From Pelagibius sp. Alg239-R121 (GTDB taxonomy: Bacteria > Pseudomonadota > Alphaproteobacteria > Kiloniellales > Kiloniellaceae), in the NCBI RefSeq assembly GCF_947331435.1, contig NZ_CAMZOF010000006.1, positions 496,001 to 560,000 on the forward strand: a DNA stretch of 64,000 nt, written 5' to 3'. The position numbers and the translations under genes are program-made. Shown in pieces: positions 28,028 through 38,570 of this stretch. How positions within the stretch are numbered: the first letter of the stretch is position 1; every line of letters starts with the position of its first letter. The notes under the pieces are model-generated. The model saw only the letters and a program-made list of their open reading frames with translations. It ran no database searches and was not told where the DNA came from.

Positions 28028-28801
28028 ATGGTCAAGATAGCGACCTGGAACGTCAATTCGGTCAACAAACGGCTGCCGAATCTTCTCGAGTGGTTGGAAA
28101 GCGCTGCGCCCGATGTGGCACTGCTTCAGGAACTCAAGTGCGTTGAGGAGAAGTTTCCGCGCCTCGAGATCGAAGCAGCCGGGTATAACGTCGCGATCAC
28201 GTCGCAGAAGAGTTATAACGGCGTGGCAATGTTATCCCGCCAACCCATTGAAAACACTCTCATCGGCTTGCCTGGCGATGAGAGCGACGAGCAAGCGCGA
28301 TACGTCGAGGGAACCACCTTCGGTGTGCGAGTTGCTGCCTTGTATCTACCCAATGGGAACCCGGTCTCCAGTGAAAAATTTCCCTACAAACTTCGCTGGA
28401 TGGAACGTTTGCGCAAGCACGCGGAAGATCTGCTACGGACGGAAGCTCCGGTGGTTCTCGGTGGCGACTATAATGTTATCCCGAGCGACGATGATGCCTA
28501 TGACGCCATCAAATTTCAGGACGATGCCCTCAGCCGCCCGGAATCGCGTCGCGAATTCAGATCTTTGCTGAATCTTGGCTTCACCGAAGCCTGGAGTAGC
28601 CTGCACAGCGAACGTCACGTCTACAGTTATTGGGATTACTACGGGCAGGCTTTCGATCATGACAACGGGTTGCGGATCGACCATCTTTTGTTGTCGCCGC
28701 AGGCCGCCGACCGGTTGGTTCGCTGCGAGATCGACAAGGAGCCTCGCGGTAAGGAAAATCCGTCGGACCACACACCCGTCTGGTGCGAACTGACCGACTG
28801 A
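28028..28801 (+). CDS. xth: Exodeoxyribonuclease III
   Basis: The product is an AP endonuclease and 3'-5' exonuclease of the exonuclease/endonuclease/phosphatase fold, acting in base-excision repair. The family blocks are ATWNVNSVNKRLPNLLEW, the LQELKC metal-binding Glu, VVLGGDYNV with Asp and Asn, and LRIDHLLLS and NPSDHTPVW with the catalytic Asp-His. The length of 257 residues is normal. The repeat element at 27942-28020 ends just before its start codon. Confidence 0.95.
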   Translation: MVKIATWNVNSVNKRLPNLLEWLESAAPDVALLQELKCVEEKFPRLEIEAAGYNVAITSQKSYNGVAMLSRQPIENTLIGLPGDESDEQARYVEGTTFGVRVAALYLPNGNPVSSEKFPYKLRWMERLRKHAEDLLRTEAPVVLGGDYNVIPSDDDAYDAIKFQDDALSRPESRREFRSLLNLGFTEAWSSLHSERHVYSYWDYYGQAFDHDNGLRIDHLLLSPQAADRLVRCEIDKEPRGKENPSDHTPVWCELTD

Positions 28802-28855
28802 TGACATCGCTCCTGGGTTTCTTCCGCGCTCTATTGGTAAGGTGCTGAACCTTCA

Positions 28856-29629
28856 ATGCCGCTGTTTCTGCCTCTGGATGACGACAATCCGCGCCTCAGG
28901 TTACCTCACCCCTGGGTGAACTGGACGCTGATCGGGCTTTGCATCGGCATTTTTGCGATCCAGTTCATCGGCACGCCGGTGTTGGAGCAAAATCTGATCA
29001 GGACTTTTGCGGCCATTCCGCAGTGGCTGGTCGACAATCCCTTCCAGAGCCGGAGCGGCAGCGGTGTTCCCGCAATCATTACCCTGGTGTCATACACCTT
29101 TTTGCACGGCGGCTTCGTGCATCTCCTGCTCAACATGCTGGTGCTGTGGGTTTACGGCGACAATGTCGAAGATGCCATGGGGCATATCAACTACGCCCTA
29201 TTTTATACGATCTGCGGGATTCTCGCGGTATTGAGCCAGGTCCTTATTAATCCGGCCTCCCTGAGCCCGATCATAGGCGCCAGTGGCGCCATTGCTGGCG
29301 TCATGGGGGCATACTTCGTGCTGTACCCCAAGGCACGTCTCCTCGTGCCCATTCTAATTTTTCCGGTCTATCTCCCCGCCTATCTGGTGTTATCGGTCTG
29401 GATGCTGTTCCAGATTATCGCGGCCTTCCAATCTGGATCTGTGGTCTCCGGTGTTGCCTGGTGGGCGCATATTGGAGGATTTGTCGCCGGGCTTATTCTG
29501 GTGAAGTTCTTCCGCCACAAGTCTCATCTCCATATCGCACCGGCCGAACTTCCCAGTGGTATCGAAATTCACAGCTTTGCGCGCGACCACAACACCAAGC
29601 GTGCCCGCAGCCGCCGAGACGAGCGCTAA
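28856..29629 (+). CDS. Rhomboid family intramembrane serine protease
   Basis: A 257-residue polytopic membrane protein with about six helices. The rhomboid active site is complete: Ser143 in GASGAIAGVMGAY and His205 in AWWAHIGGFVAG, with the HxxxN helper motif at His89 to Asn93 (HLLLNMLVLW). Rhomboids cut membrane proteins within the bilayer; the substrate here is unknown. It lies 54 bp after xth on the same strand and may share its transcript. Confidence 0.92.
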   Translation: MPLFLPLDDDNPRLRLPHPWVNWTLIGLCIGIFAIQFIGTPVLEQNLIRTFAAIPQWLVDNPFQSRSGSGVPAIITLVSYTFLHGGFVHLLLNMLVLWVYGDNVEDAMGHINYALFYTICGILAVLSQVLINPASLSPIIGASGAIAGVMGAYFVLYPKARLLVPILIFPVYLPAYLVLSVWMLFQIIAAFQSGSVVSGVAWWAHIGGFVAGLILVKFFRHKSHLHIAPAELPSGIEIHSFARDHNTKRARSRRDER

Positions 29630-29652
29630 AAAATCGATTGTATCTGTACGAG

Positions 29653-31155
29653 TTAAGCTGTTTTTCGCGGCATGCGCCGGATGTCGGGCCGCAGCTTCTT
29701 GAACTCAAGCAGGTCATTATCGATGACGTTCGGACCGGGAGCCGCGACCACCAGAATTTCCTCGGCAATAGGTTCAAAGTCCGCCCGGAAGTGCACAGAA
29801 CTTTTGAGAATCAAGATAGACATTTCCCGCGGCTCGATACCAAGATGACGGAAGATCTCCTGGTCGGCTGCCTGCAACTGCCTGGATCCGACAACCACTT
29901 TGATGCCGCCGATCTGCAGCAACGCCATAGGGCCAAGTTCCATCCTCGCGCCGCGATAGAAGGGCCCCGTGCCCTCGAACTTGCCGTCGCCCAACTTCAA
30001 GACCTGCGCCAAGGTTTCCAGGGGTTCTTTTCCGGGCGATCCGTAGCGACAGCCCAAGCGCACGCGTATTTCCGTCCCTTCGCCCGCCAGGTGAGCTGCA
30101 GAAGCCGTTTCGGGGTCGAACAGCAGGGCCAACGCAGCCTGTTCCACGCCTTGTTTCAGGCATTCCTCCAATAGCTCGACGGCGTTTGAATCGGCTCCGC
30201 CGCCGGGATTATCCTGTGCATCCGCGAGAATGACGGGGCGGGACGCACCGCTAGAAAGGGATTTTGCCCGCGAAACGGCGGTTTCGGGCGCTAGAACATC
30301 CGGTGCGAACTCGGATTCATGTGCGACAGCGGCCGTTCGCAGTTCTTGTGCGACCCCGTCTGCGGTCTCCTGGTCATCGGCATAAGCCAATGCCGAAGGC
30401 CCGGCATGATGAAAATCGGCCGGATTGAAACCACAGGCAAAAGAGGCCGACCAGACCTTGCCGCCCTCTTCCGCCGCAACCTGCCGATAGAGGGATTTGG
30501 CTGGCTCTTGGAAAGTGCAGCCGCTGGTGAGAGGAATCATAAATGGCAATTGGCAGAAAGCCTTGGCAGGTTTTCTTCCCTCGATGATGATTCTCTCCAA
30601 CAGGCGTGCCGCCCGCGCGCCGGTAACCGCCATATCGACGTGAGGATATGTTCGATAGACGACCAGAGCATCCGCGTGCGTCATCATCTCCGGCGTAATG
30701 TTGGCGTGAAGGTCGAGCGAGACGACGACAGGCAGCTCCGGGCCCACCTGATTTCGCAACCGCTCCAGGAACGCTCCTTCTCCGTCATCGAGATGCTCGG
30801 TTACCATCGCGCCATGAAGATCGAGGTAGACGGCGTCGATTTCTGTCATCCCACTCAAATCCGCCAGCATCCCGCCGACGATCGTCTCGAAGGCTTCTTG
30901 CGTCACCTGGGCCGATGGCGAGGCTGCAGACCAGGAAAGAGGAGCGATCTCAAATCCAGATGCCTGAGCAGTCTCAATAAAGCCGGCAATGGGAATGTTG
31001 ACGCCGGCCACCGCCTCAAACATCTCTTGTCCCCGGGTCAGCCCTGGCCAGGCACTCGGGGTTTCGAAATCGACCAGTTGGGCCTTGGTTGGTGCAAAGG
31101 TGTTGGTTTCATGCTGGAAGCCGCCGACCGCAATCCGGCAGATTTCTGCTGTCAT
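29653..31155 (-). CDS. M81 family metallopeptidase (MlrC-like, DUF1485)
   Basis: The 500-residue product belongs to the M81 family, named after the MlrC protein that degrades linearised microcystin. The N-terminal domain carries GGFQHETNTFAP with the family His-Glu, then YLDLHGAMV and VVSLDLHANITPEM with probable metal-binding Asp-His pairs. The C-terminal domain follows ILADAQDNPGGGADSN. The natural substrate in non-cyanotoxin degraders is unknown. It is convergent with the rhomboid gene and divergent from cheZ. Confidence 0.88.
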   Translation of the reverse strand: MTAEICRIAVGGFQHETNTFAPTKAQLVDFETPSAWPGLTRGQEMFEAVAGVNIPIAGFIETAQASGFEIAPLSWSAASPSAQVTQEAFETIVGGMLADLSGMTEIDAVYLDLHGAMVTEHLDDGEGAFLERLRNQVGPELPVVVSLDLHANITPEMMTHADALVVYRTYPHVDMAVTGARAARLLERIIIEGRKPAKAFCQLPFMIPLTSGCTFQEPAKSLYRQVAAEEGGKVWSASFACGFNPADFHHAGPSALAYADDQETADGVAQELRTAAVAHESEFAPDVLAPETAVSRAKSLSSGASRPVILADAQDNPGGGADSNAVELLEECLKQGVEQAALALLFDPETASAAHLAGEGTEIRVRLGCRYGSPGKEPLETLAQVLKLGDGKFEGTGPFYRGARMELGPMALLQIGGIKVVVGSRQLQAADQEIFRHLGIEPREMSILILKSSVHFRADFEPIAEEILVVAAPGPNVIDNDLLEFKKLRPDIRRMPRKTA

Positions 31156-31351
31156 GGAAGAATTCGCCTCTATCCTGTTGGTGTTTCGGAGTTCCGGATG
31201 GCCTTTGCGAGACGGGTTGCTGCCACAGTCACTTCCCGGGCGATCGATAGATTCACTTGATCATAAATCCTTAAGGACTGTGGGCTTATACATCACTGGG
31301 CGCACTAGCGCAGCTGTATTGGTTTTGATCATAACGTAGGTGGTGGGGGTC

Positions 31352-32140
31352 ATGTCGCAGAGCCTTCCTGTTAAAGAGTTTTCCGCAGAACGTCAGCTTC
31401 GCTTGAAGCGGCTGGGACAATTGACAAATGGCAAGGACAGTGGCGAAGGCGTGGCTTTGCCGAGCTTCCTGGCAGCAGACGACGGTTCCGGTGTCTCGAA
31501 CGCCGAGGTTCTGGAAGCCATTCGTGAACTGGGCGAAAAGTTAGGTTCGGGCGGATTTGGCGGTGGCGGCGATGGTCTCACAAGCGATGACGAGCAGGCC
31601 GCATTGGAAGAAGCGCGCGACGTGCGCATCGAGATCGCGCAGATGGTTCGCTCCATCGGACGCGCCAAGGCTGAAATCGCCTCGATCAAGCACCCTCTCG
31701 CCAGCGAAAGCGACGATAAGGTGCACCGGGCTTCAAGTGAGCTCGATGCGATCGTTCTCGATACCGAAACCGCGACCAACAAGATTCTGGCCGGCAACGA
31801 AAAGATCGAAGCCGCCATCAACAAACTCAACACCACGCATCACGACGATCCCGACGTTCAGGCCATGACCGAAGACGTGGCCTTTAACGTGATCGAGATC
31901 CTGGAAGCCTGTAATTTCCAGGACATCACGGGGCAGCGGATCACCAAGGTCGTAAATACCCTGCGTTATATCGAAGACCGCATCCTGGCCATGATCTCGA
32001 TCTGGGGCGTTGATGCCTTTGCGGATCTGCCGGTCGAAGTCGGCGATGATGACCGCGAGGGCGATGATGCCCTGATGAACGGACCCGCGCTGCAGAACGA
32101 GGGTATCTCGCAGGACGATATCGACGCCCTCTTCGACTGA
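31352..32140 (+). CDS. cheZ: Chemotaxis protein phosphatase CheZ
   Basis: CheZ dephosphorylates CheY-P to reset the flagellar motor signal. The 262-residue helical protein has the active-site motif NFQDITGQRITK, in which Asp191 and Gln195 correspond to the catalytic pair of E. coli CheZ. The C-terminal tail SQDDIDALFD is the CheY-binding peptide. An RBS-like GGTGGGGG precedes the ATG at 31352. No other chemotaxis genes are adjacent. It is followed by a strong bidirectional terminator. Confidence 0.88.
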   Translation: MSQSLPVKEFSAERQLRLKRLGQLTNGKDSGEGVALPSFLAADDGSGVSNAEVLEAIRELGEKLGSGGFGGGGDGLTSDDEQAALEEARDVRIEIAQMVRSIGRAKAEIASIKHPLASESDDKVHRASSELDAIVLDTETATNKILAGNEKIEAAINKLNTTHHDDPDVQAMTEDVAFNVIEILEACNFQDITGQRITKVVNTLRYIEDRILAMISIWGVDAFADLPVEVGDDDREGDDALMNGPALQNEGISQDDIDALFD

Positions 32141-32160
32141 CTTCCAGGCAAAGAGATTAC

Positions 32161-32196
32161 AAAAAAGAAAGCGGAGGCCGAAGCCTCCGCTTTTTT
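32161..32196. terminator. Bidirectional terminator between cheZ and ilvD
   Basis: An A-rich tract, then GCGGAGGC (32171-32178), CGAA loop, GCCTCCGC (32183-32190) and TTTTTT. The A-run on one side and the T-run on the other let it serve both converging genes. Confidence 0.93.
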
Positions 32197-32222
32197 CGTT
32201 CTGGCGTCAGACTGTCCCGGGA

Positions 32223-33962
32223 TCAGATATCCGCGTAGACGTGGGTTTCTTCCTTGCCGCCGGGATGGGTCACCGCCCCGAGGTAAGCCGGACCAACCGT
32301 CTGTGCATAACGCCAGATAGCGCCCGATTGATAGTCATGCTTGCCCGGATTCCAGTCTTTGCGGCGGGTTTCAAGCTCCTCGTCGCTGAGATCGACACTC
32401 AATACGCCTTCTTCAGCATCGATGGTGATGCTGTCGCCGTTTTTCAGCAAACCGATTGGGCCGGCGACGGCTGCTTCCGGACCGACATGACCGATACAGA
32501 AGCCGCGGGTCGCACCTGAAAAACGTCCGTCTGTGATCAGCGCAACCTTATCGCCCATGCCCTGGCCGTAGATCGCGGCCGTTGTGGCCAGCATTTCACG
32601 CATCCCGGGGCCGCCTTTGGGGCCCTCGTTCCGGATCACAAGAACCTCGCCTTCCTGATAGTCGCGGCGTTCAACCGCATTGAAGGCATCTTCCTCGCAT
32701 TCGAAGACGCGGGCCGGGCCGGTGAACTTCAACCGCTCCATGCCGGCGACCTTCACGATGGCGCCTTCCGGGGCTAGATTGCCCTTCAGTCCAACCACAC
32801 CGCCGGTCGGCGAGAGAGGATTGGAAACCGGGCGGATTACGTCCTGATCTCCCGGGAACGTCACCTTTTCCATCTGCTCGGCAATGGTCTCACCGGTGAC
32901 AGTGATGCAGTCGCCGTGCAAATGACCGCCTTCGTACAGTGCCTTCATCATGACCTGCACGCCACCGATCTCGAAGAGATCCTTGGCGACATAGCGCCCG
33001 CCGGGCTTAAGGTCGGCAATGTATGGTGTCGATCGGAAGATGTCGGTGACGTCCTCCAGGTCGAAATCGATGCCGATTTCGTTGGCAATGGCCGGCAGAT
33101 GCAGGCCGGCATTGGTCGAACCACCGGAAGCGGCCACGATGCGGGCGGCATTTTCGAGCGACTTGCGGGTGACGATATCGCGCGGCCGGATGCCCTGAGC
33201 GATACACTTCATCACCGCTTCACCTGAAGCTTCGGCGTAAGCGTCACGGGATTCGTAGGGCGCTGGTGCGCCGGCGGAACCCGGAAGTGCCAGCCCCATG
33301 GCTTCGGAGACGCAGGCCATGGTGTTGGCGGTGAACTGCCCGCCGCAGGACCCCGCCGAGGGACAAGCGGCGCATTCGATGCCCCGGAGCTCCTCATCGG
33401 TGATTTTACCGGCAGAGTGCGCGCCAACGGCCTCAAAGACGTCCTGAACCGTAATGTCCTTGCCTTTAAGGCGCCCCGGCAGGATGGACCCGCCATACAT
33501 GAAGACCGAAGGAATGTTCAGACGCACCATGGACATCATCATGCCCGGCAGTGATTTGTCGCAGCCGGCAAGGCCGACAAGCGCGTCGTAGCAGTGGCCG
33601 CGCATGGTCAGTTCGACAGAGTCGGCGATCAGGTCGCGGCTGACCAGGGAGGCCTTCATGCCGGCGTGGCCCATTGCGATGCCGTCAGTGACTGTGATGG
33701 TGGTGAATTCCCGTGGCGTACCGGCAGCCGCCTTTACACCCTTTTTGACGGCCTGTGCCTGACGCGCGAGAGAAATATTGCAGGGTGCAGCTTCGTTCCA
33801 GCAGGTTGCGACGCCTACAAAAGGCTGCGCGATTTCCTCATCGGTCATGCCCATGGCATAATAGTAGGAACGATGCGGCGCTGATGCCGGTCCGACCGAA
33901 ACATGACGGCTTGGCAGTTTCGACTTGTCGAAGCTGGGGTTGGGGTTGCTATCGAGTGGCAT
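32223..33962 (-). CDS. ilvD: Dihydroxy-acid dehydratase
   Basis: IlvD makes the 2-keto acids of valine and isoleucine from dihydroxy acids, using an iron-sulfur cluster. The 579-residue product has cluster cysteines in [23 protein letters not shown] and [17 protein letters not shown], as well as the C-terminal [24 protein letters not shown] block. Length and motifs are normal. It converges on cheZ through the shared terminator. Confidence 0.96.
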   Translation of the reverse strand: MPLDSNPNPSFDKSKLPSRHVSVGPASAPHRSYYYAMGMTDEEIAQPFVGVATCWNEAAPCNISLARQAQAVKKGVKAAAGTPREFTTITVTDGIAMGHAGMKASLVSRDLIADSVELTMRGHCYDALVGLAGCDKSLPGMMMSMVRLNIPSVFMYGGSILPGRLKGKDITVQDVFEAVGAHSAGKITDEELRGIECAACPSAGSCGGQFTANTMACVSEAMGLALPGSAGAPAPYESRDAYAEASGEAVMKCIAQGIRPRDIVTRKSLENAARIVAASGGSTNAGLHLPAIANEIGIDFDLEDVTDIFRSTPYIADLKPGGRYVAKDLFEIGGVQVMMKALYEGGHLHGDCITVTGETIAEQMEKVTFPGDQDVIRPVSNPLSPTGGVVGLKGNLAPEGAIVKVAGMERLKFTGPARVFECEEDAFNAVERRDYQEGEVLVIRNEGPKGGPGMREMLATTAAIYGQGMGDKVALITDGRFSGATRGFCIGHVGPEAAVAGPIGLLKNGDSITIDAEEGVLSVDLSDEELETRRKDWNPGKHDYQSGAIWRYAQTVGPAYLGAVTHPGGKEETHVYADI

Positions 33963-34173
33963 GACACTCCCTCTGCTGGTTTTTTCGTTATCTCACCTCG
34001 GAACCCACCCTCCACAAGGGGGATTGCCCGAATATTGCGCGCAGAATAGCGATGCGTCCCGGCCCGTACCAACACAAATAACGCACAACACAGTCCCGTG
34101 GCCTGCATGAATGCATGACGGATCTAAGATGCCTTTTTACGGAGGCAGGACGGAACGCGGAGAGTGTCGTTAC

Positions 34174-34974
34174 TCAGCTATGCCAACGGAGCGACATGCA
34201 GGAGAGGCCGGCATCGACCTTCGCAATTTCCGAAGTGTTCAGTGGCACGAGGCTATAGCCAGCCCGTTCCAACAAGGCATTGGTGCCTAGAAAGCCGGTT
34301 CCGAGGAATACACGGTCGTTGACGCGTAAGGCGTTCGCAGCGCCCTCCTCGCCTTCGGGCACGATAATCTGCGCAAAATCCTTGAAGACGCCAGATGCCG
34401 ACAGCCTTTGTGTCGTTAAAACGGTCGTGTCGTCCATGAGGGAACAGTCGGATTTGAAATGCAGGACATTTTCAGGTGTCCTGACGACTTCGCCTTTGCG
34501 GCCTATTTTCTCCAGGCAGGCCATGAGCGCGTTCGCGCCTTCGAGATCTGTTCTTGCCGATAGCCCGATCATCACACTGTCGGGGGCGTTGAGAATATCA
34601 CCGCCATCGACGAACCCGCCGTCTAGTTCCAGAACGGTTTCGAAACGCTCCCGCAGGACCGGTGCGATCGCTGCAGTTTCAGCTTCCCGGCTTCCGATCC
34701 CCGGACGCAGTAAGATGGCGGCCTCTGGAAAGACGAGTGCCGGATCCTCGACAAAGATGGAGTCAGGAAATTCCTCCAAGGCATCAAGGGTCTGCACTGC
34801 GACACCCGCTTCTTGCAGGGCCGATACATAGGCAGTGTGTTCATCAACAACGACGTCGTAACGCGGATCATCCTGGCCGCCTGCGCGCAGACCTTTTGCA
34901 ACGGACCTGGATGGCTTGCGCACAATCGCCGAGTCGAACTCGTATACGCTGAATGCCGATGTCATCCTGCTCAT
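34174..34974 (-). CDS. Dimethylarginine dimethylaminohydrolase (DDAH)
   Basis: The enzyme hydrolyses N-omega-methylated arginines to citrulline and methylamine or dimethylamine. The 266-residue product has the amidinotransferase-fold motifs EFPDSIFVEDPALV, Asp123 in FVDGGDILN, His172 in NVLHFKSDCS and the catalytic Cys259 in DAGLSCMSLRW, which together form the active site. The second ATG at 34965 (MTSAFSVYEFD) is an alternative start and has better spacing from an AAGAGG site. It stands between ilvD and valS on the same strand; no arginine-pathway genes are nearby. Confidence 0.88.
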   Translation of the reverse strand: MSRMTSAFSVYEFDSAIVRKPSRSVAKGLRAGGQDDPRYDVVVDEHTAYVSALQEAGVAVQTLDALEEFPDSIFVEDPALVFPEAAILLRPGIGSREAETAAIAPVLRERFETVLELDGGFVDGGDILNAPDSVMIGLSARTDLEGANALMACLEKIGRKGEVVRTPENVLHFKSDCSLMDDTTVLTTQRLSASGVFKDFAQIIVPEGEEGAANALRVNDRVFLGTGFLGTNALLERAGYSLVPLNTSEIAKVDAGLSCMSLRWHS

Positions 34975-35002
34975 ACCTCTTTATCAAACGACGCCGGAGC
35001 GC

Positions 35003-37651
35003 TCAGGCGTTCCCCAAACGCTCCAGGGCAGCCACGAGCTTTTCACGAGCGCCGAGTGATTCTTCCTTGCGTGAGCGTTGCTCGGCGACGACTTCCGCAG
35101 GGGCACGGGCGACAAAGCTCTCGTTGGCCAGTTTTTTGTCGACTTTGGCGATTTCGCCGTCAACTTTTTCGATCTCACGATTCAGGCGGGCCCGTTCCTC
35201 ATCGAGATCGATCAGATCAGCCAGGGGCAATGCCAAGGTCGCTTCGTCGACGACGATCTGAACGGATCCCTTCGGCGCTTCACCCTGAAGCACTTCGAAC
35301 TGCTCCAGGCGGGCCAGACGTTTGATGATGTCGCCCTGCGCAAAAACACGGCCTTGGGTCGCTTCGCTCGCACCGCAAACCAGGACACTCGCTTTCGAGG
35401 ACGGCGGAACATTCATTTCTGCCCGGATCGCGCGGATCTCCGAGATGACCCGAATGACCCAATCGATCTCGGCGGCGACCTTGGCATCGATCATATCTTC
35501 GCCAAGATCCGGCCAGGCGGAAGAGATCAGCGGATCGCCTTCCTTTTCGCTCAAGGTTTCCCAAAGCTCTTCGCTGATGAAGGGCATGATGGGATGGAGC
35601 AGATGCAAAAGCTGCGACAGGGTCCAAGCGACGGCCGCGCGCGTCTCGGCGGCTGCTTCGGCATCTTCACCACCGATGATCGGCTTGGTGAACTCGAGAT
35701 ACCAATCGCAGAATTCATGCCAGGCGAAGTGGTAGAGCACGTTCGCCGCGTCATTGAAGCGATAGGCCTCGAAGGCTTTGTCCAGGTCCAACCGTGCCTG
35801 AGCCACCTTACCGACGATCCAGCGGTTGATCTGCAGCTTGCACGCCCGGGGATCGAAGGAAGGATCCAGTTTGGCGCCGTTCATGAGGCTGAAGCGGGCC
35901 GCATTCCAGAGTTTGGTGGCGAAATTCCGGTAACCTTCGACCCGGGACTCGGACATCTTAATATCCCGTCCGGGTGCTGCCATGGCTGCCAGGGTAAAGC
36001 GTAAAGAATCACAGCTGTAGCGTTCGACCAGATCAAGCGGGTCGATGACGTTGCCCTTGGACTTGGACATCTTCTGGCCCTGTTCGTCACGGACCAGCGC
36101 ATGGATGTAGACCGTGTGAAACGGTACGTCGTCCATGAAGTGGAGGCCCATCATCATCATCCGGGCGACCCAGAAGAAGATGATATCGAAACCGGTGACC
36201 AGGACGTCGCCCGGATAGTAACGCGCAAGTTCCGGCGTCTCTTCCGGCCAGCCAAGCGTGGAAAACGGCCAGAGTGCCGAGGAGAACCAGGTGTCCAGCA
36301 CGTCTTCGTCGCGGGTCAGCTCGACGGCTTTACCGTAGTGCGATTCTGCGGCAGCTTTGGCGGCCTCCTCAGTTTCTTCGACAAAGGTCGTGCCGTCCGG
36401 CCCGTACCAGGCAGGAATTTGATGCCCCCACCAGATCTGGCGCGAAATGCACCAGGGCTGAATGTTTCGCATCCACTCAAAATAGGTATTTTCCCACTGC
36501 TGAGGCACGAACCTGGTCCGCCCCTCCTCCACCGCCTTGATGGCGGGTTTGGCGAGAGTTTCAGCGTCGACATACCATTGGTCGGTCAGCCAGGGTTCGA
36601 TCGGCACGCCGCCGCGGTCACCGTGCGGGACCGTGTGGTGATGATCTTCGACTTTCTCCAACTGGCCGGCGGCTTCCATATCGGCGACCACCAGCTTGCG
36701 TGCCTCGAAGCGGTCCAGGCCGCGGTATTTTTCAGGCACTTCGTCGTTCAGCTTCGCATCCCGATCGAAGATGTTGATCATTTCCAAAGAGTGACGGCGG
36801 CCGACTTCAAAGTCGTTGAAGTCATGGGCCGGTGTCATTTTCACTGCGCCGCTGCCGGTTTCCGGGTCGGCATAGTCGTCGGCAACGATCGGGATGCGGC
36901 GGCCAACCAGCGGCAGGATCACGTGCTTACCGACGATCGCCTGATAGCGCTCGTCCTCAGGATGCACCGCGACACCGCTATCGCCCAGCATGGTTTCGGG
37001 CCGGGTGGTGGCCACCACGACGTGTTGATCAGTTCCCTCGATGGGATAACGGAAGTGCCAGAGATGACCGTTGGTCTCGGTCTGCAGGACTTCAAGATCC
37101 GAAATAGCGGTGTGCAGTTTCGGGTCCCAGTTAACCAGGCGCTTGTCTTTATAGATCAGGCCCTGTTTGTGAAGCGCAACGAAAACCTTGCTCACCGCTT
37201 TGGACAAACCCTCGTCCATGGTGAAGCGCTCGCGCTCCCAGTCCGGCGAAGCTCCGAGGCGGCGCAACTGGCGGACGATGGTGCCGCCCGATTCCGCCTT
37301 CCAGTCCCAGACCCGGTCGAGGAATTTCGCTCGGCCCAGGTCATGCCGGGTCATTCCCTGTTCCGCTAGCTGCCGCTCTACGACCATCTGAGTCGCGATG
37401 CCCGCGTGGTCGGAGCCTGGCTGCCAGAGGGCATCTGTTCCCGCCATACGCTTGTAGCGAATCAGGATATCCTGAAGCGTAAAAGTCAGGGCGTGCCCCA
37501 TGTGCAGGCTGCCAGTCACATTTGGCGGCGGCATCATGATTGTATAGGGCGCAGCGTTGGATTCGACGTCAGCCTTGAAAGCGTCAGATTCTACCCATTG
37601 CGCATAATGCTTCGCCTCGACCTCATCTGGCCGATAAGTTTTCTCCAGCAT
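35003..37651 (-). CDS. valS: Valyl-tRNA synthetase
   Basis: ValS charges tRNA-Val and edits misactivated threonine. The 882-residue class I synthetase has PPPNVTGSLHMGHAL (HIGH motif), a large editing domain, the LVTGFDIIFFWVARM block, MSKSKGNVIDP (KMSKS), an anticodon-binding domain and a C-terminal coiled coil (about residues 815-880). All parts are present. popZ and tolC lie upstream on the same strand, an order common in alphaproteobacteria. Confidence 0.97.
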   Translation of the reverse strand: MLEKTYRPDEVEAKHYAQWVESDAFKADVESNAAPYTIMMPPPNVTGSLHMGHALTFTLQDILIRYKRMAGTDALWQPGSDHAGIATQMVVERQLAEQGMTRHDLGRAKFLDRVWDWKAESGGTIVRQLRRLGASPDWERERFTMDEGLSKAVSKVFVALHKQGLIYKDKRLVNWDPKLHTAISDLEVLQTETNGHLWHFRYPIEGTDQHVVVATTRPETMLGDSGVAVHPEDERYQAIVGKHVILPLVGRRIPIVADDYADPETGSGAVKMTPAHDFNDFEVGRRHSLEMINIFDRDAKLNDEVPEKYRGLDRFEARKLVVADMEAAGQLEKVEDHHHTVPHGDRGGVPIEPWLTDQWYVDAETLAKPAIKAVEEGRTRFVPQQWENTYFEWMRNIQPWCISRQIWWGHQIPAWYGPDGTTFVEETEEAAKAAAESHYGKAVELTRDEDVLDTWFSSALWPFSTLGWPEETPELARYYPGDVLVTGFDIIFFWVARMMMMGLHFMDDVPFHTVYIHALVRDEQGQKMSKSKGNVIDPLDLVERYSCDSLRFTLAAMAAPGRDIKMSESRVEGYRNFATKLWNAARFSLMNGAKLDPSFDPRACKLQINRWIVGKVAQARLDLDKAFEAYRFNDAANVLYHFAWHEFCDWYLEFTKPIIGGEDAEAAAETRAAVAWTLSQLLHLLHPIMPFISEELWETLSEKEGDPLISSAWPDLGEDMIDAKVAAEIDWVIRVISEIRAIRAEMNVPPSSKASVLVCGASEATQGRVFAQGDIIKRLARLEQFEVLQGEAPKGSVQIVVDEATLALPLADLIDLDEERARLNREIEKVDGEIAKVDKKLANESFVARAPAEVVAEQRSRKEESLGAREKLVAALERLGNA

Positions 37652-37775
37652 CGCTGGGTCATCCTCTTTTACCGAGGCGGCCGTGCTTTCGCGAAGGCAT
37701 CGGCCACCGGATCGGGGAATTCGTGAGAGTTTGCCGGTTGTAGCCGGCTATCGCCTGAAGTGTTTACCGGCGGAG

Positions 37776-38465
37776 TTACTGATTCTCAACCCGGCGGACC
37801 ATTTTTTTAATTTCTTCGCGGACGATGCGTTCAACCATCGACGCCAGATGGGCATCCAGCCAGAGCTTGAGTTCCGGGCGCAAAGCCTCACGAACCAGGT
37901 CTTCAAGGGTCCGTCCATCGCCAATGGCAAGCGCTCGCTGGGTGAGTGCCGCTTTTGCGATTTCAGACAGTGCCGAGCTCGCCGCAACCTGCGTGGGCTC
38001 GGAGATCAGGCTCTCGCCACCGTCGCTCTTATTTTCTTCCAGGAGTTCGTCGTCCAACTCAAGCGCCACATTCGGCTCTTGTGCTTCGTCTTCGACCGCC
38101 TCCAGTTCTGCTTCTGCTTCTGGCTCTGCTTCAAGCTCGATTTCGGGCTCTGGAGCCGGCGCTTCTTCGGCATCCCCTTCGTCAAAAATCGGCTTCGGTT
38201 CAGGAATTTCCTCTTCCACCGCCTCGACTTCGACGTCTTCTTCTGGCGTAGCCGCCTCTTCGGCGGGAGCTTCGATTTCCACCTTTTCGGTCAGCTCCAA
38301 CTCATCTTCCTCGTCGTCTGCGCTTTCTTCGGCAGCCGCCTCAGGTTCCGCGGCCACTTCTTCCTCGCCCTGACCTTCTTCGGGATCGTCTTCAGAAATG
38401 ATCCGCCTGATGGAGGCGAGAATCTCCTCCATTGACGGTTCGTCTTGGTTCTGTTGATCACTCAT
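37776..38465 (-). CDS. popZ: PopZ-like polar organising protein (DUF2497)
   Basis: PopZ self-assembles at cell poles and tethers the centromere and cell-cycle proteins in Caulobacter. The 229-residue product has the N-terminal helix EPSMEEILASIRRIISED, which binds client proteins, a long acidic Glu/Ala/Pro-rich disordered middle (about residues 25-145) and the C-terminal helical oligomerisation region with LEDLVREALRPELKLWLD. This three-part layout is diagnostic. It sits between tolC and valS. Confidence 0.9.
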   Translation of the reverse strand: MSDQQNQDEPSMEEILASIRRIISEDDPEEGQGEEEVAAEPEAAAEESADDEEDELELTEKVEIEAPAEEAATPEEDVEVEAVEEEIPEPKPIFDEGDAEEAPAPEPEIELEAEPEAEAELEAVEDEAQEPNVALELDDELLEENKSDGGESLISEPTQVAASSALSEIAKAALTQRALAIGDGRTLEDLVREALRPELKLWLDAHLASMVERIVREEIKKMVRRVENQ

Positions 38466-38570
38466 CGATCAGGTATCCTGGCGTAAAAACGAAGTTAACA
38501 GTACATGAACAGCAAGATGCTTGGCCCTAGGGAATAGCACAAGCTGGTTAAAAACCGTTAAAGTGATGAA

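Noticed and set aside
30319-31260. Plus-strand open frame of 313 codons inside the M81 gene
   Set aside because: Antisense shadow of the M81 peptidase, which has complete motifs.
36101-37369. Plus-strand open frame of 422 codons inside valS
   Set aside because: It is antisense to an intact valyl-tRNA synthetase with all motifs, and its own product has no recognisable family.
37825-38373. Ser-rich low-complexity plus-strand frame
   Set aside because: It is the complement of the acidic Glu/Ala-rich region of PopZ, so the Ser runs are an artefact of reading GAA/GAG codons in reverse.
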